This document shows, piece after piece, positions 7,889 through 16,209 of a DNA stretch of 64,000 bases. A model generated the notes under the pieces. The model worked only from the letters and a program-made list of their open reading frames with translations. It was not told the origin of the DNA and made no database searches. This DNA comes from RPQJ01 sp963714645. GTDB lineage: Bacteria; Pseudomonadota; Gammaproteobacteria; Steroidobacterales; Steroidobacteraceae. How positions within the stretch are numbered: the stretch's first letter is position 1; every line of letters starts with the position of its first letter. Made by a program: the position numbers and the translations under genes. The DNA lies in NCBI GenBank assembly GCA_963714645.1, contig CAVQQX010000085.1:10463-74462 (forward strand), in the 5' to 3' direction.

Positions 7889-9085
7889 TCAGTCGCCCAT
7901 GCAGTAGGTGGCCGCCTCGGCGAACACCTGCTTGAGCTTGAAACCGCCTGCCTTGAAGTCCGCGGTCATGGCCTGGACGCGCGCGCGGTCCTGCGCGTCG
8001 CTCGGGGCCCGCAAGCAGACGTTGCGGAAGACCTTCTGCACCTGGCAGGACGCGAACGCGTCGCTGTGCGCGAGCTCGCGGCCGAGCGATTTCGCGCCGG
8101 CGCCCTGTGCGGGCAGGGATTCGTCCCAGCCGAGCAGCGAGTTGCGGCCGTGCCGCCAGCGGTTTTCCCAGCGATCGTCCGGCGTCGAGAAGCCGGCCGG
8201 GAACGTGTCCTTGTTGTTGAAGTACTTCGGGCGCACGACGCCCGGGGTGTACTGCAGGCGCCCGGTGGCCTCGTCGTAGTCGTAGTAGGCGAACGCCTGT
8301 GCCATCGGGTCCATGCCCGAATGGCAGGCGATGCAGTTGTTCAGGAACACGCGGCTGTCGCCGCCGGGGCTGCGGCTCACGTCCTGGCGGATCCTGTCGG
8401 GCGGACGCGTCGGGTCCTGCACCTGCTCGAGGTCGGTGCAGAGATGGTTCACGAGCGTGAAGCGGAACATCGCGCGGTTGGTGCCGGCCACGAAGAACGC
8501 CTGGGCCGCGGCGCGTGTCGTCAGCACGCCGGCCGTGGCCTCCGGCGCCAGGCCGTAGGCCGCGGACTGCGTGGTCCGCACCAGGTCGTTCTTCAGGTTG
8601 ACTCCCTGCGTCTCGAGCGCGGCGAAGTGGTCGTTGGTCGAGGCGGAGGGGCCGGGAACCCCGCCGAGGCCGCCGCGTCCGGTGTAGAGGATGTCGTCGG
8701 ACAACACCGTGTCGAACGACACGTCGTCGCGCACCATGCCGATCACCGTCGCCACGTAGTCGTTGAGCGGCGCGAACACCGTCTGGTCGCGGTTGGTCCA
8801 CGGCATCGCGAAGTTCTTGAGCGTCACGTCGTAGAACGCGCGGTGCTGCATGGCCGTATACGCCGCGTCGGTCGCGCGCCCGGCGGCGATGTCCGTCGCC
8901 ATCGAATCGAGCACCGCGGCGGTGGGCGGCACGCCGGCGAGCCGGTCGTGGAGGCGCTTCGCCTGCGAGCGCGCATCGGCAAGCGCGATCGCCGGCTGCA
9001 GGGCGAGCAGGCATGCGAGCGCGGCGGCCAGCCAGCCGCGCGAGGCGCCCGATCCCGATCCGCCCGTCGTCCACGTCCGCTGCAT
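7889..9085 (-). CDS. Exported CxxCH protein, partner of the DUF1501/LamG pair
   Basis: A 398-residue protein. The ATG at 9085 has a GGGAGGG ribosome site and is followed by a signal peptide (hydrophobic stretch about 18-36, cleavage near ALADA). A single haem-binding motif, CIACH, lies at 251-255 within LNNCIACHSGMDP, with a later Met-rich and Tyr-rich region (MAQAFAYYDYDEATG) that recalls DUF1588/DUF1585-type planctomycete cytochromes. Four more cysteines (near residue 216 and in the last 60 residues) could form disulfides, which would suit the two TlpA proteins in this island. It is the first gene of the minus-strand run, with only 15 bp to the LamG gene. Confidence 0.8.
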   Translation of the reverse strand: MQRTWTTGGSGSGASRGWLAAALACLLALQPAIALADARSQAKRLHDRLAGVPPTAAVLDSMATDIAAGRATDAAYTAMQHRAFYDVTLKNFAMPWTNRDQTVFAPLNDYVATVIGMVRDDVSFDTVLSDDILYTGRGGLGGVPGPSASTNDHFAALETQGVNLKNDLVRTTQSAAYGLAPEATAGVLTTRAAAQAFFVAGTNRAMFRFTLVNHLCTDLEQVQDPTRPPDRIRQDVSRSPGGDSRVFLNNCIACHSGMDPMAQAFAYYDYDEATGRLQYTPGVVRPKYFNNKDTFPAGFSTPDDRWENRWRHGRNSLLGWDESLPAQGAGAKSLGRELAHSDAFASCQVQKVFRNVCLRAPSDAQDRARVQAMTADFKAGGFKLKQVFAEAATYCMGD

Positions 9086-9149
9086 GCGTGCACCCTCCCG
9101 GCGGAAGTACCGCCGTGGTGCAGCAATCTGCGGGTCTTGCGGATTGCAG

Positions 9150-9218
9150 CCAAGCCGGCTTCGTGGTTGTGAGAGGCGCCTCACACAACTCGTGCCCCGC
9201 AACGAAGCCGCGGCTTGG
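9150..9218. repeat. Long imperfect inverted repeat in a divergent promoter region
   Basis: The arms CCAAGCCGGCTTCGT (9150-9164) and ACGAAGCCGCGGCTTGG (9202-9218) are complementary apart from a two-base bulge. Between them sits a second palindrome, GAGGCGCCTC (9173-9182), with partly complementary flanks. The element lies midway between the minus-strand cytochrome gene (start 9085) and the plus-strand propeller gene (start 9276), where a shared operator would be expected. It could also form a cruciform or RNA hairpin. Confidence 0.6.
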
Positions 9219-9275
9219 TTATGCGAGAAAGTGCGCCTGCGGCCGCCCGTGTCGGCATGGCCGAGAGGAAGAACG

Positions 9276-11933
9276 ATGCGCGCAGGTTACGCGAACCCGT
9301 GGAGGCGGTGCGCCACATTCGTGCGCACGGGCACGCTGTCGCTGCTCGTCGGAGCCGGCGTCGTCGCGTGCACCAGCGGCGAAGGCGACGGTGCGGGACC
9401 CGGCGGCGGACAGTCGCCGGACCCGGTCGTGCTCGACTTCCCGATCGCATACGTGAAGCGCCCGGTGCCGACCGGCGCGGCGCTCGCGCCCGACGCGCGC
9501 GAGCTGCTCGACTTCGAGCCCGGCGCGGACCTGTGGATCCGCGACCGTGCGTCGCCCTCGGCCGCCGAACGCAACGTCACCGGCCCGGTCACACTGGGCC
9601 TCGGCGACGTACGCGACGTCGAGCCGTCCTACGACGGCACGAAGGTCGTCTTCGCGCTGCACGAGCCCGGGATCGAGGGTGCTCCACCCGAGGAGCAACC
9701 TACGTGGGACATCTGGGAGTACGACCTCGGCGCGCAGGAACTGCGCCGCCTGATCCCCTCGGACACGACCGCGCGCGAGGGTGACGACGTCGCACCGCAC
9801 TACCTGCCGGACGGCCGCGTCGTGTTCTCCTCGACCCGCCAGCGCCAGTCGAAGGCGATCCTGCTCGACGAGGGTAAGCCTCAATTCGCTGCGCTCGACG
9901 AGAACGGAAACGAACCGGGATTCGTGCTGCACGTCATGAATGCCGACGGCTCCGACGTACACCAGATCTCGTTCAACCAGAGCCACGACCTGGATCCGGC
10001 GGTGCTGCCGGACGGGCGTATCGTCTTCAGCCGCTGGGACGCCGCACCGGGTCACGACGAAATCAGTCTCTACGCGATGCGTCCGGACGGCACGGACCTC
10101 GAGCTGCTGTACGGTGTCAGGAGCCACGCGACCGGGACCGACGGCAGCGACGTGCAGTTCCTCGACCCGCGCCCGATGTCGGACGGTAACGTGCTGGTGC
10201 GCGCGCAACCGTTCGAGGCACCCGACCTCGGCGGGCAACTGCTCGCGATCGACACCACGAACTACGTCGAGATCGCGCAGCCGACGCTCCCCAATGCGGG
10301 CGCGCTCGCGGGCCCGGCGCAGCTCGCTGCAACGGTCAACGAAGTCCGCACGATCGAGGGCCCCTCACCCGGCGGCCGTTACAACTCGGCCTACCCGCTG
10401 CAGGACGGCACGGGGCGGTTGCTCCTCACGTGGACCCAGTGCCGGTTGCTCGAACAGTCGTCGTCCTCATCGACCGCGCGGATCGTGCCTTGCACCGACG
10501 ACGCCCTCGCGACCGGCACCGCGGCATCGGCGCCGCCGCTCTACGGCATCTGGATCTACGACCCCGCGCAGGAGACGCAGCTGCCGGTGTCGTCGCCGGT
10601 CGAAGGACGACTGGTCACGGACGTGGTGGCCTTGCAGCCGCGTGCGCTGCCGCCGGTGCTGCTCGATCGCGTGGCCGGCGTCGACTTCGACGCCGAGCTG
10701 GCCGAACAGGGTGTCGGCCTGCTCGATATCCGGAGCGTGTACGACATCGCCGGCGTGGACACCGCGCCGGGCGGCCTCGTGCCCTTGCGTGACCCGGCGC
10801 TGACGCTCGCGGCACAGCGACCGGCGCGGTTCGTGCGGCTGGAGAAACCCGTCAGTATCCCCGACGACGAGGTGCGCGAATTCGACGGCAGCGCCTTCGG
10901 CGTGACTTCGGCGTTCGGGATGCGCGAGATCCTCGGGTATGCGCCGGTCGAGCCGGACGGCTCCGTGCGCATCAAGGTGCCCGCGGACGTCGCGTTCGCG
11001 ATCACCGTGCTCGATGCGGACGGGCGACGCATCGGCGCACGCCACGACAACTGGCTGCAGGTACGCGCGGGCCAGGAACTCGAATGCAACGGTTGCCACG
11101 TCGCGACCCGCGACGACTCCCACGGTCGCAGCAACCTGTTCGCCTCCGCCAACCCGGGCGCACCGGGCACCGGTACGCCGTTTCCGCACACGGACCCCGC
11201 GCTGTTCGCCGACCTGGGCGAGACGATGGCGCAGGTGCGCTCGCGCGTGAGCTGCCAGACCGACTGTGCGGCCCTACTGCCCTCGACGGCCGTCGTGTTC
11301 GAGGACGTCTGGACCGATCCGGCGACGGCAGGCCGAGCCGCGGACGCAAGCTTCGAGTACTCGTACCTCGACCTGGACACGCCCGCCCCCACCTCGACCG
11401 ACTGCGTCACGACATGGCGCGCCGGGTGTCGCATCACGATCCACTACGAGCAACACCTGCACCCGCTCTGGTCCAAACCGCGCGTCACGCTCGCGATGGA
11501 CGGCTCGGTGCTGCAGGACGACACCTGTACCCGTTGCCACACGGCGCGCGCCGCGGACGGCACGACGCAGCTGCCGGCCGGCCAGCTGGAGCTCACCGAC
11601 GGCCCGTCGGCCGACGAACCCGACCATTTCCACGCCTATCGCGAACTGCTCGCGACGGACGCCGAGCAGGAAGTCGTGGACGGCGTGCTGCAGGACCGGC
11701 TGGTGCAGGTCGGCACCGACCCCGTGACCGGTGCACCGCAGTTCGTGACCGTGCCGGTCGCGCCGTCGCTCGCCGCGGGCAGCGCCGCCGCGAGCGTGAC
11801 GTTCTTCTCATTGTTCGCACCCGGCGGCTCGCACGCGGGGCGGCTGACGCCCGCAGAGTTGAAGCTCGTCTCAGAATGGGTGGACATCGGGGCTCAATAC
11901 TTCAACGACCCGTTTGCCGCGCCGGTTCCGTGA
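9276..11933 (+). CDS. Beta-propeller lipoprotein with c-type haem motifs (HzsA-related)
   Basis: An 885-residue protein. The ATG at 9276 follows GAGAGGAAG. The N-terminus has a signal peptide and lipobox VVAC (Cys32). Residues about 60-330 hold TolB/PD40-like propeller blades with repeats such as DVEPSYDGTKVVFA, HYLPDGRVVFSSTR, DPAVLPDGRIVFSRWD and LYAMRPDGTDLELLYG. The C-terminal third carries haem motifs CNGCH (about 604) and CTRCH (about 751). This propeller-plus-cytochrome layout matches proteins called HzsA-related after the hydrazine synthase alpha subunit; that likeness does not imply hydrazine chemistry. It begins the plus-strand half of the envelope redox island and ends 7 bp before the SH3/barrel gene. 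Confidence 0.83.
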   Translation: MRAGYANPWRRCATFVRTGTLSLLVGAGVVACTSGEGDGAGPGGGQSPDPVVLDFPIAYVKRPVPTGAALAPDARELLDFEPGADLWIRDRASPSAAERNVTGPVTLGLGDVRDVEPSYDGTKVVFALHEPGIEGAPPEEQPTWDIWEYDLGAQELRRLIPSDTTAREGDDVAPHYLPDGRVVFSSTRQRQSKAILLDEGKPQFAALDENGNEPGFVLHVMNADGSDVHQISFNQSHDLDPAVLPDGRIVFSRWDAAPGHDEISLYAMRPDGTDLELLYGVRSHATGTDGSDVQFLDPRPMSDGNVLVRAQPFEAPDLGGQLLAIDTTNYVEIAQPTLPNAGALAGPAQLAATVNEVRTIEGPSPGGRYNSAYPLQDGTGRLLLTWTQCRLLEQSSSSSTARIVPCTDDALATGTAASAPPLYGIWIYDPAQETQLPVSSPVEGRLVTDVVALQPRALPPVLLDRVAGVDFDAELAEQGVGLLDIRSVYDIAGVDTAPGGLVPLRDPALTLAAQRPARFVRLEKPVSIPDDEVREFDGSAFGVTSAFGMREILGYAPVEPDGSVRIKVPADVAFAITVLDADGRRIGARHDNWLQVRAGQELECNGCHVATRDDSHGRSNLFASANPGAPGTGTPFPHTDPALFADLGETMAQVRSRVSCQTDCAALLPSTAVVFEDVWTDPATAGRAADASFEYSYLDLDTPAPTSTDCVTTWRAGCRITIHYEQHLHPLWSKPRVTLAMDGSVLQDDTCTRCHTARAADGTTQLPAGQLELTDGPSADEPDHFHAYRELLATDAEQEVVDGVLQDRLVQVGTDPVTGAPQFVTVPVAPSLAAGSAAASVTFFSLFAPGGSHAGRLTPAELKLVSEWVDIGAQYFNDPFAAPVP

Positions 11934-11940
11934 GCCACTG

Positions 11941-12687
11941 ATGCTGCGACCCCTGCTGGTCCTCTGCGCCGCGCTCGGCGGCGTGCTCCTGGCGCCCGTC
12001 GCGTCGGCGACGCGCGCGCCCGCGAGCGTCGTGATCCAGGACGCCTTTGCCGATCTGCACACCGGGCCGGGGCGCGGCTTTCCCGTGGCCTACTCGGTCG
12101 AACGCAGTGCGACGATCCAGCTGCTGCGCCAGCGCACCGACTGGATCAAGGTCCGCACTGCCGGCGGTCGCGAGGGCTGGGTGCACCGCAACCAGCTCGA
12201 GCGGACGCTGACGCCCGGTGGCCGGGAAGTGCGGGTCGCCGGCCCCCGCCCCGAGGCGCGCACCGACCACCGATGGGAGGCAGGCCTCGCCACGGGCGAC
12301 TTCGGCGGCGCGAACGTCGTGAGCGTCGGCGGCACCTTCCTGCTGACGCCGAGCCTGGTCGTGCGAGCGGACGCGAGCCACCTGCTCGGCGACTATTCCA
12401 ATGGCTGGCTCGGCGCGGTCGGGATCGCGCATGTCTTCGTTCCGCAATGGCGCGTATCGCCGTTCGCGGGCATCGGTGGCGGCGTGCTCTCGATCTCGCC
12501 GAAGGCGACGCTGATCCAGGCCGGGGACCGCACCGATTCCATCGCGTATGCCGGGCTCGGACTGCGCGGCTTCCTGACCAACCGCTTCCTGCTGCAGGCG
12601 GAATACCGCAGCTACGTCGTGTTCACGAGCCGCGACGAGAACGAGGAGATCGACGAATGGACCGTGGGCTTCACGTACTTCTTCTGA
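11941..12687 (+). CDS. SH3-domain outer-membrane beta-barrel protein
   Basis: A 248-residue protein with a signal peptide (cleavage near ASA, about residue 23). A bacterial SH3 domain covers about 28-90 (DLHTGPGRGFPVAY ... WIKVRTAGGREGWVHRNQL). A small barrel of roughly 150 residues follows, with alternating beta strands (FLLTPSLVVRADASHLLGDY) and a C-terminal ...TYFF typical of BAM-inserted barrels. The ATG at 11941 is chosen because it directly precedes the signal peptide; an in-frame upstream ATG at 11914 lies inside the previous gene. Its last 31 bases overlap the next barrel gene in another frame. Confidence 0.82.
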   Translation: MLRPLLVLCAALGGVLLAPVASATRAPASVVIQDAFADLHTGPGRGFPVAYSVERSATIQLLRQRTDWIKVRTAGGREGWVHRNQLERTLTPGGREVRVAGPRPEARTDHRWEAGLATGDFGGANVVSVGGTFLLTPSLVVRADASHLLGDYSNGWLGAVGIAHVFVPQWRVSPFAGIGGGVLSISPKATLIQAGDRTDSIAYAGLGLRGFLTNRFLLQAEYRSYVVFTSRDENEEIDEWTVGFTYFF

Positions 12688-13325
12688 GCACCGTCGCGGC
12701 GCTCGCCTGGCCGGCGGCCGGTTCCGCGCAGTCGCGCGCAGGCGAGTCGGCCGTGCTCCCGTCGCAGCAGCCGCAGGTCGTGGAACCGGCGCTCCGGCGT
12801 CGCGACATCGAGCGGGCGGACATCGACACCGAGAATTTCGAGACCGGCCTCTTCGTCGGCACGATCAGCATCGAGGATTTCGGCTCGAGCGTCGCCTACG
12901 GCGGCCGGCTCGCCTATCACTTCACCGAAGACCTGTTCGCCGAGGCGACGTTCGCGACGTCCAAGGCCGGCAGGACCAGTTACGAGGACCTGAGCGGCGC
13001 CGCGCAGCTTCTCACCGACAGCGAGCGCCGGTACACCTATTACGACCTCGCGGTCGGCTGGAACGTGCTGCCCGGTGAGGTGTTCCTCGGCGGCCGGCGC
13101 GCGCTGCCGAGTTCGGTCTACGTCACGCTGGGCGCGGGCAGCACGCGCTTCGCGGGCGACGACCACTTCACCGTCGCAGCGGGCGCCGGCCTGCGCCTGC
13201 TCGTCACGGACTGGCTGGCGCTGCACCTCGACGTGCGCGACCACATGTTCGACAGCGACCTGCTGGGCGAGCAGAAGCTCACCCAGAACCTGCAGGTCGG
13301 CCTCGGCCTGACGGCCTTCTTCTGA
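12657..13325 (+). CDS. Outer-membrane beta-barrel protein (OMP_myx_plus-like)
   Basis: A 222-residue protein starting at the ATG at 12657, preceded by AGGAGA inside the end of the SH3/barrel gene. The signal peptide ends near GSAQ. A short periplasmic linker (LRRRDIERADIDTENFE) precedes a barrel of about eight strands, with FETGLFVGTISIEDFGSS, SVYVTLGAGSTRF and the terminal GLGLTAFF. It resembles the outer membrane beta-barrel family found next to DUF4266 and DUF3570 genes in myxobacteria and gammaproteobacteria (recalled, not searched). It is probably co-translated with the gene before it and the TlpA gene after it. Confidence 0.8.
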   Translation: MDRGLHVLLLSTVAALAWPAAGSAQSRAGESAVLPSQQPQVVEPALRRRDIERADIDTENFETGLFVGTISIEDFGSSVAYGGRLAYHFTEDLFAEATFATSKAGRTSYEDLSGAAQLLTDSERRYTYYDLAVGWNVLPGEVFLGGRRALPSSVYVTLGAGSTRFAGDDHFTVAAGAGLRLLVTDWLALHLDVRDHMFDSDLLGEQKLTQNLQVGLGLTAFF

Positions 13326-13336
13326 GGAGCGACCCG

Positions 13337-13831
13337 ATGCCATCCCGCCCGGTCCTCGCCTTCCTGTTGCTCGTGTCCGGTGCCGCTGCAGCCGTCGCCA
13401 GCGCCGCGCCGGGCGGTGCTGCTCCCGACTTCACGCTCGCGGCGCGCGACGGCAGCAAGGTACGCCTCGCCGACCTCAGGGGGCAGGTCGTCATGATCAA
13501 TTTCTGGGCCAGCTGGTGCGGCCCGTGTCGCCAGGAGATGCCGCTGCTCGGGCAGTTGCAGGCGAAGTACGAGCCGCTCGGCTTCACGCTGCTCGGCGTC
13601 AACGTCGAGCCCGACAGCGCAGCGGCCGTCGCCTGGCTCAAGGGCGTGCCGGTGGCATTCCCGATCCTGTTCGACACGGACTCGAGCGTCGCGACCCGCT
13701 TCGGCGTCGAGGGCATGCCGAGCACGGTGTTCGTCGATCGCAACGGCCAGGTGCGCTATGTGCACCGCGGCTACAAGCCCGGTGACGAGGCGAAGTACGC
13801 GGACATGATCCGCAGCCTGGTGAAGGAATGA
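13337..13831 (+). CDS. TlpA family disulfide reductase
   Basis: A 164-residue exported thioredoxin. Signal peptide about residues 1-25, then the redox motif WASWCGPCRQEMP and cis-proline region GVEGMPSTVFVDRNG. Length and layout are those of the TlpA/ResA family, which reduces cysteines of periplasmic proteins such as apocytochromes. GGAG lies 8 bases before the ATG. Its stop overlaps the start of the DUF4266 gene by 4 bp (ATGA). The DUF4266 product ends in a Cys-rich tail and is a reasonable substrate candidate (inference). Confidence 0.92.
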   Translation: MPSRPVLAFLLLVSGAAAAVASAAPGGAAPDFTLAARDGSKVRLADLRGQVVMINFWASWCGPCRQEMPLLGQLQAKYEPLGFTLLGVNVEPDSAAAVAWLKGVPVAFPILFDTDSSVATRFGVEGMPSTVFVDRNGQVRYVHRGYKPGDEAKYADMIRSLVKE

Positions 13832-14064
13832 ACGCCGCCCGCGCGACCCTCGCCTGCGTGCTCGCCGCGGCCGCGCTCGTGACGTCCGGCTGCAGCAGCG
13901 TCGAGCCCTGGGTGAAACCGTACGAACGGCAGAATTTTGCCGACATCATCATGGCCGCCGAGCGCGACCCGGTCGCGGCCGCATACCTGAACCACGTGTT
14001 CGAGGCGCGCGAGGGCGCGCGCGGCGCGACCGGCAGCCACGGCGGCGGCTGCGGCTGCAACTGA
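13828..14064 (+). CDS. DUF4266 small lipoprotein
   Basis: A 78-residue protein with a signal peptide and lipobox TSGC (Cys22). The mature part carries the DUF4266 core EPWVKPYERQNFADIIMAA and a HVFEAREGARGA segment, and ends in GGGCGCN, a glycine/cysteine tail that could bind metal or be a thiol target. It is translationally coupled to the TlpA gene in front and lies 12 bp before the DUF3570 gene. The DUF4266-DUF3570 pairing is, as I recall it, recurrent in genomes; the function is unknown. Confidence 0.88.
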   Translation: MNAARATLACVLAAAALVTSGCSSVEPWVKPYERQNFADIIMAAERDPVAAAYLNHVFEAREGARGATGSHGGGCGCN

Positions 14065-14076
14065 GGATCGACCGCA

Positions 14077-15222
14077 ATGTCGCACGGCAACCACCGCAGC
14101 GGCGCGCTGACGACGCTCGCAGGCACTCTGGTCACGGGCGTTTCGCAGGGCGCGGTGCTGCCCGACGACCGTGCGGACGCGATGTACCACAGCTACGACG
14201 GCGGCGGCGTGCAGATCGACGGCCCGTCGCTGCTCGTGCGCAAGAAATTCGCCGAGAAGTATTCCGCCTCGGCCAACTTCTACATGGACATGGTCTCGAG
14301 CGCGTCGATCGACGTGGTGTCGACCGCGAGCCCGTACCAGGAAGAGCGCACGCAGGGCACCGTCTCGTTCGACGTGCTGCAGGGCAAGACGCAGTACAGC
14401 CTCAGCTACACGCTGAGCGACGAAAGCGACTACACCGCGAACACGGCGAGCTTCGACGTGAGCCAGGACCTCTTCGGCGACCTGACGACGGTGTCCTTCG
14501 GGTTCAGCCAGGGCTGGGACGAAGTGGGCAAGCGCGGCGACGACGAATTCCAGGAAGACGTGGACCGGCGCAACTACCGCGTGAGCCTCTCGCAGATCCT
14601 GACCCCGGCGCTGATGGCCGGCGTCAACTACGAAGTGATCACGGACGAAGGGTTGCTCAACAACCCGTACCGCTCCGTGCGTTACGTCGACGAGTCGAGC
14701 CCGCGAGGTTACGCGTACCAGGCAGAGCTCTACCCGCGCACGCGGACCAGCAACGCCGTGGGCGTGACGGCGCGCTACTTCCTGCCCTGGCGCGCGTCGG
14801 TGCACGGCGAGTACCGCTTCTACTCGGACACCTGGGGCATCGGTGCGAACACCGTCGCGGCCGGCTACTCGCATCCGTGGGGCGAGCGCTGGATCTTCGA
14901 GGCCGGCGTGCGCTGGTACGACCAGTCCGCCGCCGACTTCTACTCCGACCTGTTCCCGCGCGCCGACGCCCAGAACTTCCTCGCGCGCGACAAGGAGTTG
15001 AGCACGTTTTCGAACCTGATGCTGAGCCTCGGCGCGACCTACGAACTGCCGCCGCTCGGCTGGGACCGGCTGAAGCGCACGACCGTCAACGTCTACTTCG
15101 ACCGCATCCGCTACGAGTACGACGACTTCCGCGACGTCACCCACGGGGGTGCGCCGGGCGCCGAGCCGCTCTACGGCTTCGACGCGAACGTCTTCCGGGT
15201 CTTCTTCTCGGGCTGGTTCTAA
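14077..15222 (+). CDS. DUF3570 outer-membrane protein
   Basis: A 381-residue protein of the DUF3570 family. The early part has DRADAMYHSYDGGGVQIDG and a predicted large beta-barrel made of alternating strands, for example FDVLQGKTQYSLSYTLSDE and VSLSQILTPALMAGVNYEV. It ends in FFSGWF, a C-terminal aromatic expected for BAM insertion. The N-terminal hydrophobic stretch (ALTTLAGTLVTGVSQGAV) is a weak signal peptide. Last gene of the plus-strand run; it converges with the ATP-grasp gene across only 20 bp. Perhaps the outer-membrane conduit or receptor of the cluster (inference). Confidence 0.87.
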   Translation: MSHGNHRSGALTTLAGTLVTGVSQGAVLPDDRADAMYHSYDGGGVQIDGPSLLVRKKFAEKYSASANFYMDMVSSASIDVVSTASPYQEERTQGTVSFDVLQGKTQYSLSYTLSDESDYTANTASFDVSQDLFGDLTTVSFGFSQGWDEVGKRGDDEFQEDVDRRNYRVSLSQILTPALMAGVNYEVITDEGLLNNPYRSVRYVDESSPRGYAYQAELYPRTRTSNAVGVTARYFLPWRASVHGEYRFYSDTWGIGANTVAAGYSHPWGERWIFEAGVRWYDQSAADFYSDLFPRADAQNFLARDKELSTFSNLMLSLGATYELPPLGWDRLKRTTVNVYFDRIRYEYDDFRDVTHGGAPGAEPLYGFDANVFRVFFSGWF

Positions 15223-15242
15223 GCGCGCCGCTGCCCCTGCCC

Positions 15243-16190
15243 TCACCGGGCGTGCGCGCTGCTCGCCCCTGGCGAGCGGATGCGTTCCAGCACGGCGCGA
15301 GCCAGGCGGTCCGCGCTGCCCGGCGCGTGCGCGAGGAACAGCGACGGTTCCGTGAGCTCGAGCTCGAGCACCACCGGCGCGCCGCGCATGTCGCGGATCA
15401 TGTCGATCCGCGCGTAGAGCGGCGACGCGAACGGCAGTGCCGCGTACGCGGCCGCCGCGAGCGCCCGCTCGTCATCGCCAGGGTCGCGTGCACGGATGTC
15501 TTCGGGCGCGAACAGTCCCGCGACCAGCCCGTCGTCGAGACGCAGCAGCGGACCCTTGCGGATCGCGTGGCTCGGATGCCCACCGAGGTACATGATCGCC
15601 GTCTCGCCCTCGATGTCGACGCTCGGCAGGTAGGGTTGCAGCATCGCGCTGCGTCGCTCCCGCTGCACCAGCCGCTCGAGGTGATCGACGGCGCGTGGAG
15701 CGTCGGCGCGCCGATAGCGCGCCGCGTCGCGCGACCCCGCACCCACCGACGGCTTGACCACGAACTGGTCGAACGCGGACGACCTGCCCGCGACATGCAG
15801 TGCGGGAGTGCCCCGCAGGAACGCCGCAAGCGCCGTCGCGGCCGACTCGCCCGGCTCGACGAACACCGTGGGCACCACGTCGACGCCCGACTGGTGCAGC
15901 CGGAGGAGGTAATGCTTGTCGGTGTTCCAGGCGACGACTTCGAGCGGATTGCAGAGCTGCGTACGCTGCCCGCACATGGCCGCCCAGCCGAGGAACTCGT
16001 CGATGCGCTCCGCGTAGTCCCAGGTCGAGCGCAGCAGCGCGAGGTCGAACGCGGACCACTCGACGACGGGGTCGTCCCAGCACGGCGTGGCCACATCCGC
16101 GTCGAGCGCGCGCAGCGCCGCGATCAGCGGCAGCATGTCTTCGTCGAGCGGGAGCGCGGCCTGAGCGCTCACGAGGGCGATACGGGTCAC
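15243..16190 (-). CDS. ATP-grasp domain protein (RimK/glutathione-synthetase-like)
   Basis: A 315-residue protein from a GTG at 16190; the longer frame overlaps the upstream gene. It has an N-terminal Rossmann-like pre-ATP-grasp half (VTRIALVSAQAALPLDEDMLP, DLALLRSTWDY) and an ATP-grasp half with the lysine strand QFVVKPSVGAGSRDAARY, a metal-binding region GETAIMYLGGHPSHAIRKG and a late ARIDMIRDMRGAPVVLELEL stretch containing the expected acidic residues. Such enzymes ligate a carboxylate to an amine through an acyl phosphate. The substrates cannot be read from the sequence. It is last in the aguA-pap run, with a 19 bp gap. Confidence 0.78.
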   Translation of the reverse strand: MTRIALVSAQAALPLDEDMLPLIAALRALDADVATPCWDDPVVEWSAFDLALLRSTWDYAERIDEFLGWAAMCGQRTQLCNPLEVVAWNTDKHYLLRLHQSGVDVVPTVFVEPGESAATALAAFLRGTPALHVAGRSSAFDQFVVKPSVGAGSRDAARYRRADAPRAVDHLERLVQRERRSAMLQPYLPSVDIEGETAIMYLGGHPSHAIRKGPLLRLDDGLVAGLFAPEDIRARDPGDDERALAAAAYAALPFASPLYARIDMIRDMRGAPVVLELELTEPSLFLAHAPGSADRLARAVLERIRSPGASSAHAR

Positions 16191-16209
16191 GCAAGGATTC
16201 CCGGTCGTC

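Noticed and set aside
9276..11933. Reading the HzsA-related protein as evidence for hydrazine synthesis (anammox)
   Set aside because: Only the alpha-subunit-like propeller/cytochrome layout is shared; the beta and gamma subunits are absent and the other genes are those of an aerobic gammaproteobacterium.
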